From Flavilitoribacter nigricans DSM 23189 = NBRC 102662 (GTDB lineage Bacteria > Bacteroidota > Bacteroidia > Chitinophagales > Saprospiraceae): a stretch of DNA of 64,000 nt. Location: positions 1 through 64,000 of the forward strand of contig NZ_PDUD01000011.1 of the NCBI RefSeq assembly GCF_002646595.1, given 5' to 3'. The notes below the pieces were generated by a model, which was not told the origin of the DNA, ran no database searches, and was given only the letters and a program-made list of their open reading frames with translations. Shown piece after piece: positions 62,415 through 64,000 of this stretch. Position 1 is the first letter of the stretch. Every line of letters starts with the position of its first letter. The translations under genes were made by a program, and so were the position numbers.

Positions 62415-63401
62415 TTAGATCAATACCGACCGTCTTTCGATCTCCCCGATAATTTCGTAGGCCAGCTTCAGCGCGTGGTATCCGTCCTGGATGCTGACCG
62501 GTGGCCGGCTGTCCTGCACGATACTGGTCGCCAGGCTTTCCAGCTCCATTTTGATGGAGTTGACCGGTTCGATATCCGGAGCCTGCATGTGCAGGAGTTT
62601 CTTGCCGCGCGGTGTATCGAGTTCCATCAGGTCGGTATCCGGCAGGTCCGTGGCCGACTGGTCGAACAGGCGAATGATCTGGGCCTGCTTATCCAGAAAA
62701 TCCAGGCTGATATAGGCATCCTGCTGGAACAAGCGCACTTTGCGCATTTGTTTGATCGATATCCGGCTGGCGGTCAGATTGGCCACACAACCATTCGCAA
62801 ATTCAATGCGGGCGTTGGCAATATCCGGCGTGTCACTCACCACGGCTACTCCGCTGGCGCTGATGTGGCTCACCTCGGAGGGGACCATGCTCAGCAGAAT
62901 GTCCAGATCGTGGATCATCAGGTCCAGTACCACAGAGACATCCGTACCCCGTGGATTGAAGATCGCCAGGCGGTGGGCTTCGATAAACATGGGGTTAAGC
63001 GGCATATTTTCCAGGGCCAGCAGCGCCGGATTGAATCGCTCTACGTGTCCTACCTGTACTTTGACGCCGGTTTCCTCGCTCAGTTTAACGAGCGCTTCGG
63101 CTTCCTGAATAGTGTGGGTGAGTGGTTTTTCGATGAAGATGTGTTTCCCCTTTTCCATGGCTTTCCGGGCCAGTTCGAAGTGGGTGGTGGTTGGGGTGAC
63201 GATATCGACTACTTCTACGGCTTCCATCAGGCTGTCCATATCGGGGAAGGAACGAATACCGTACGCTGCGGCCACTTTTTGGGCATTGGCCGGATCGGCA
63301 TCATAGAAACCGACCAGTTCGTACGTTTCACTAGCCATCAGAATGCACTTGATGTGGATCTTGCCCAAGTGCCCGGCTCCCAACACACCTATTTTTAACA
63401 T
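62415..63401 (-). CDS. Gfo/Idh/MocA family NAD(P)-dependent oxidoreductase
   Basis: Dehydrogenase or reductase acting on sugars, inositols or nucleotide sugars. 328 residues. The Rossmann motif GAGHLG (8-13) sits at the N-terminus, followed by the sugar-site EKPLTHTI and family C-terminal beta-sheet with HDLDILLSMVP, where His and Asp are typical catalytic residues. A role in making or modifying a nucleotide sugar for the nearby sugar transferase is likely from context, but UDP-GlcNAc 3-dehydrogenase and inositol dehydrogenase alternatives cannot be separated. It lies 69 bp upstream of the lipoprotein gene and 88 bp downstream of the small membrane protein. Confidence 0.88.
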   Translation of the reverse strand: MLKIGVLGAGHLGKIHIKCILMASETYELVGFYDADPANAQKVAAAYGIRSFPDMDSLMEAVEVVDIVTPTTTHFELARKAMEKGKHIFIEKPLTHTIQEAEALVKLSEETGVKVQVGHVERFNPALLALENMPLNPMFIEAHRLAIFNPRGTDVSVVLDLMIHDLDILLSMVPSEVSHISASGVAVVSDTPDIANARIEFANGCVANLTASRISIKQMRKVRLFQQDAYISLDFLDKQAQIIRLFDQSATDLPDTDLMELDTPRGKKLLHMQAPDIEPVNSIKMELESLATSIVQDSRPPVSIQDGYHALKLAYEIIGEIERRSVLI

Positions 63402-63489
63402 GGATATCGATTTGAAAATCCGGCTGCGGCCGGATCGGTTATTGTCTTGTTACGGATTGACCAGAACGGCCCGCGCCGATCAGCCATTG

Positions 63490-63789
63490 CTAGCGGTAGT
63501 ACATCAGTATGGCGCCGAAAAGGGTGATCAGAGTGATCAGTACCGTGGCCATCTTAATGGAATAGCGCATGTGGTTAACAAAGGTCTCGATCTCTTCCCG
63601 GAACTGAGGATAACGCGGATAGATCTCTTCCTCCATCTTCTTGCGATTGAAGATATGTGACGCCCCGAATTCCACTTCGTTCTGAACCAGTATTTTGTAA
63701 GTTTTCAGAACGCGAACCCGAAAGTACACATTCACAAATAGCATGGCTATAAACAGACCGATCACTATGGTAATCAACAATACAAACAT
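63490..63789 (-). CDS. small two-helix membrane protein
   Basis: 99-residue protein with an N-terminal helix (MFVLLITIVIGLFIAMLFV) and a C-terminal helix (MATVLITLITLFGAILMYY) around a charged, mostly helical middle (FNRKKMEEEIYPRYPQFREE). Its start codon is separated by only 3 bp from the stop of the biotinyl-domain gene upstream, so the two are probably co-transcribed. Sodium-pumping decarboxylase complexes carry small membrane subunits next to a biotin carrier, but no family match is evident. Function unknown. Confidence 0.7.
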   Translation of the reverse strand: MFVLLITIVIGLFIAMLFVNVYFRVRVLKTYKILVQNEVEFGASHIFNRKKMEEEIYPRYPQFREEIETFVNHMRYSIKMATVLITLITLFGAILMYYR

Positions 63790-63792
63790 GAG

Positions 63793-64000
63793 TTATTCCA
63801 TTTCGATCAACAATTGACCCTTTTCCACCGCATTTCCTTCCTCCGTATGAATACTCTTGATCTTACCGTCCGCCACCGCCTTGATCACGTTTTCCATTTT
63901 CATGGCTTCGAGTACTACCAGCAGATCGCCGGTCTGGACTTCCTGCCCCTCCGCCACTTCGATCTTCAACACCAGGCCCGGCATGGGAGCCTTGATGTCC
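63793..64000 (-). CDS. biotinyl-domain protein, C-terminal part (5' end outside window)
   Basis: Cut by the right edge. The visible 68 or so residues are a biotin/lipoyl-attachment domain, with the AMKM biotinylation motif ([19 protein letters not shown]), preceded by [18 protein letters not shown] and ended by LLIEME. The reading frame continues to the edge upstream of the Met at 63984, so that Met is internal. It is the carrier domain of a biotin-dependent carboxylase or decarboxylase (acyl-CoA carboxylase alpha chain or oxaloacetate-type); the remaining part would decide which. Confidence 0.85.
   Translation of the reverse strand, partial: DIKAPMPGLVLKIEVAEGQEVQTGDLLVVLEAMKMENVIKAVADGKIKSIHTEEGNAVEKGQLLIEME

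Noticed and set aside
1-64000. Transposase, integrase, CRISPR, tRNA or rRNA genes
   Set aside because: None found by motif or structure in any intergenic stretch. The hairpins seen are terminator-like and not tRNA cloverleaves.

Overview
The window looks like a chromosomal segment of a free-living, probably marine Bacteroidota of the Saprospiria/Lewinellaceae type. The evidence is Bacteroidota-specific: outer-membrane TonB receptors with carboxypeptidase-like regulatory domains, a SusC/SusD pair, ECF sigma/FecR control, several very large secreted proteins ending in type IX secretion (T9SS) sorting domains, SprB-like, cohesin and dockerin modules, LytS/LytTR signalling, no clear Shine-Dalgarno sequences, and many promoters fitting the TAnnTTTG -7 box. 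I saw no rRNA, tRNA, CRISPR array, insertion sequence or phage gene.

Layout. 0.2-10 kb: FtsX-type ABC permease with an operator-like promoter, Dps ferritin, TonB-dependent receptor, serine beta-lactamase-fold hydrolase, and an ECF sigma factor overlapping an unusual anti-sigma-like protein that ends in a TonB C-terminal domain. 10-10.9 kb: a gene-free stretch holding a structured leader and two tandem small-RNA-like units. 10.9-16.2 kb: mannose-1-phosphate guanylyltransferase, a second TonB receptor and a geranylgeranyl-reductase-like flavoprotein. 16.4-20.5 kb: a two-gene unit encoding a cohesin/SprB/dockerin surface protein and a small dockerin-like protein. 21-24.1 kb: helical-repeat, SH3-like and lipoprotein genes. 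24.2-33.1 kb: a nutrient-uptake locus (ECF sigma, FecR, SusC, SusD, secreted PhoD-like metallophosphoesterase), which I infer takes up phosphorylated or phosphodiester-containing organic matter.

33.2-37.2 kb: a LytTR regulator and a sensor kinase whose extracytoplasmic part resembles a TlpA/DUF4369 protein. 37.4-43.6 kb: mixed stress and metabolic genes (glycine-zipper protein, DUF5995, alpha/beta hydrolase, DUF427, MsrA lipoprotein, quinoprotein-cytochrome c). 43.7-58 kb: an extracellular protease island with two M36 fungalysins and one M4 thermolysin-like enzyme, all with T9SS tails, plus a lamin-tail-like T9SS protein and a helical protein. 58.4-64 kb: one long leftward run: KDPG/KDPGal aldolase, 2-dehydro-3-deoxygalactonokinase, exopolysaccharide sugar transferase, a probable lipoprotein, a Gfo/Idh/MocA dehydrogenase, a small membrane protein, and a biotinyl domain cut by the window edge.

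The most novel-looking signals are non-coding: the tandem 67-nt units at 10.29 and 10.64 kb with an identical 18-nt 5' block and diverged terminator hairpins, a looser relative on the opposite strand at 54.0 kb, the multibranched leader of the 9.9 kb sigma operon, and a 185-bp imperfect palindrome filling the msrA/quinoprotein gap. The most unusual protein architectures are the TlpA-like sensor kinase and the anti-sigma/TonB fusion.
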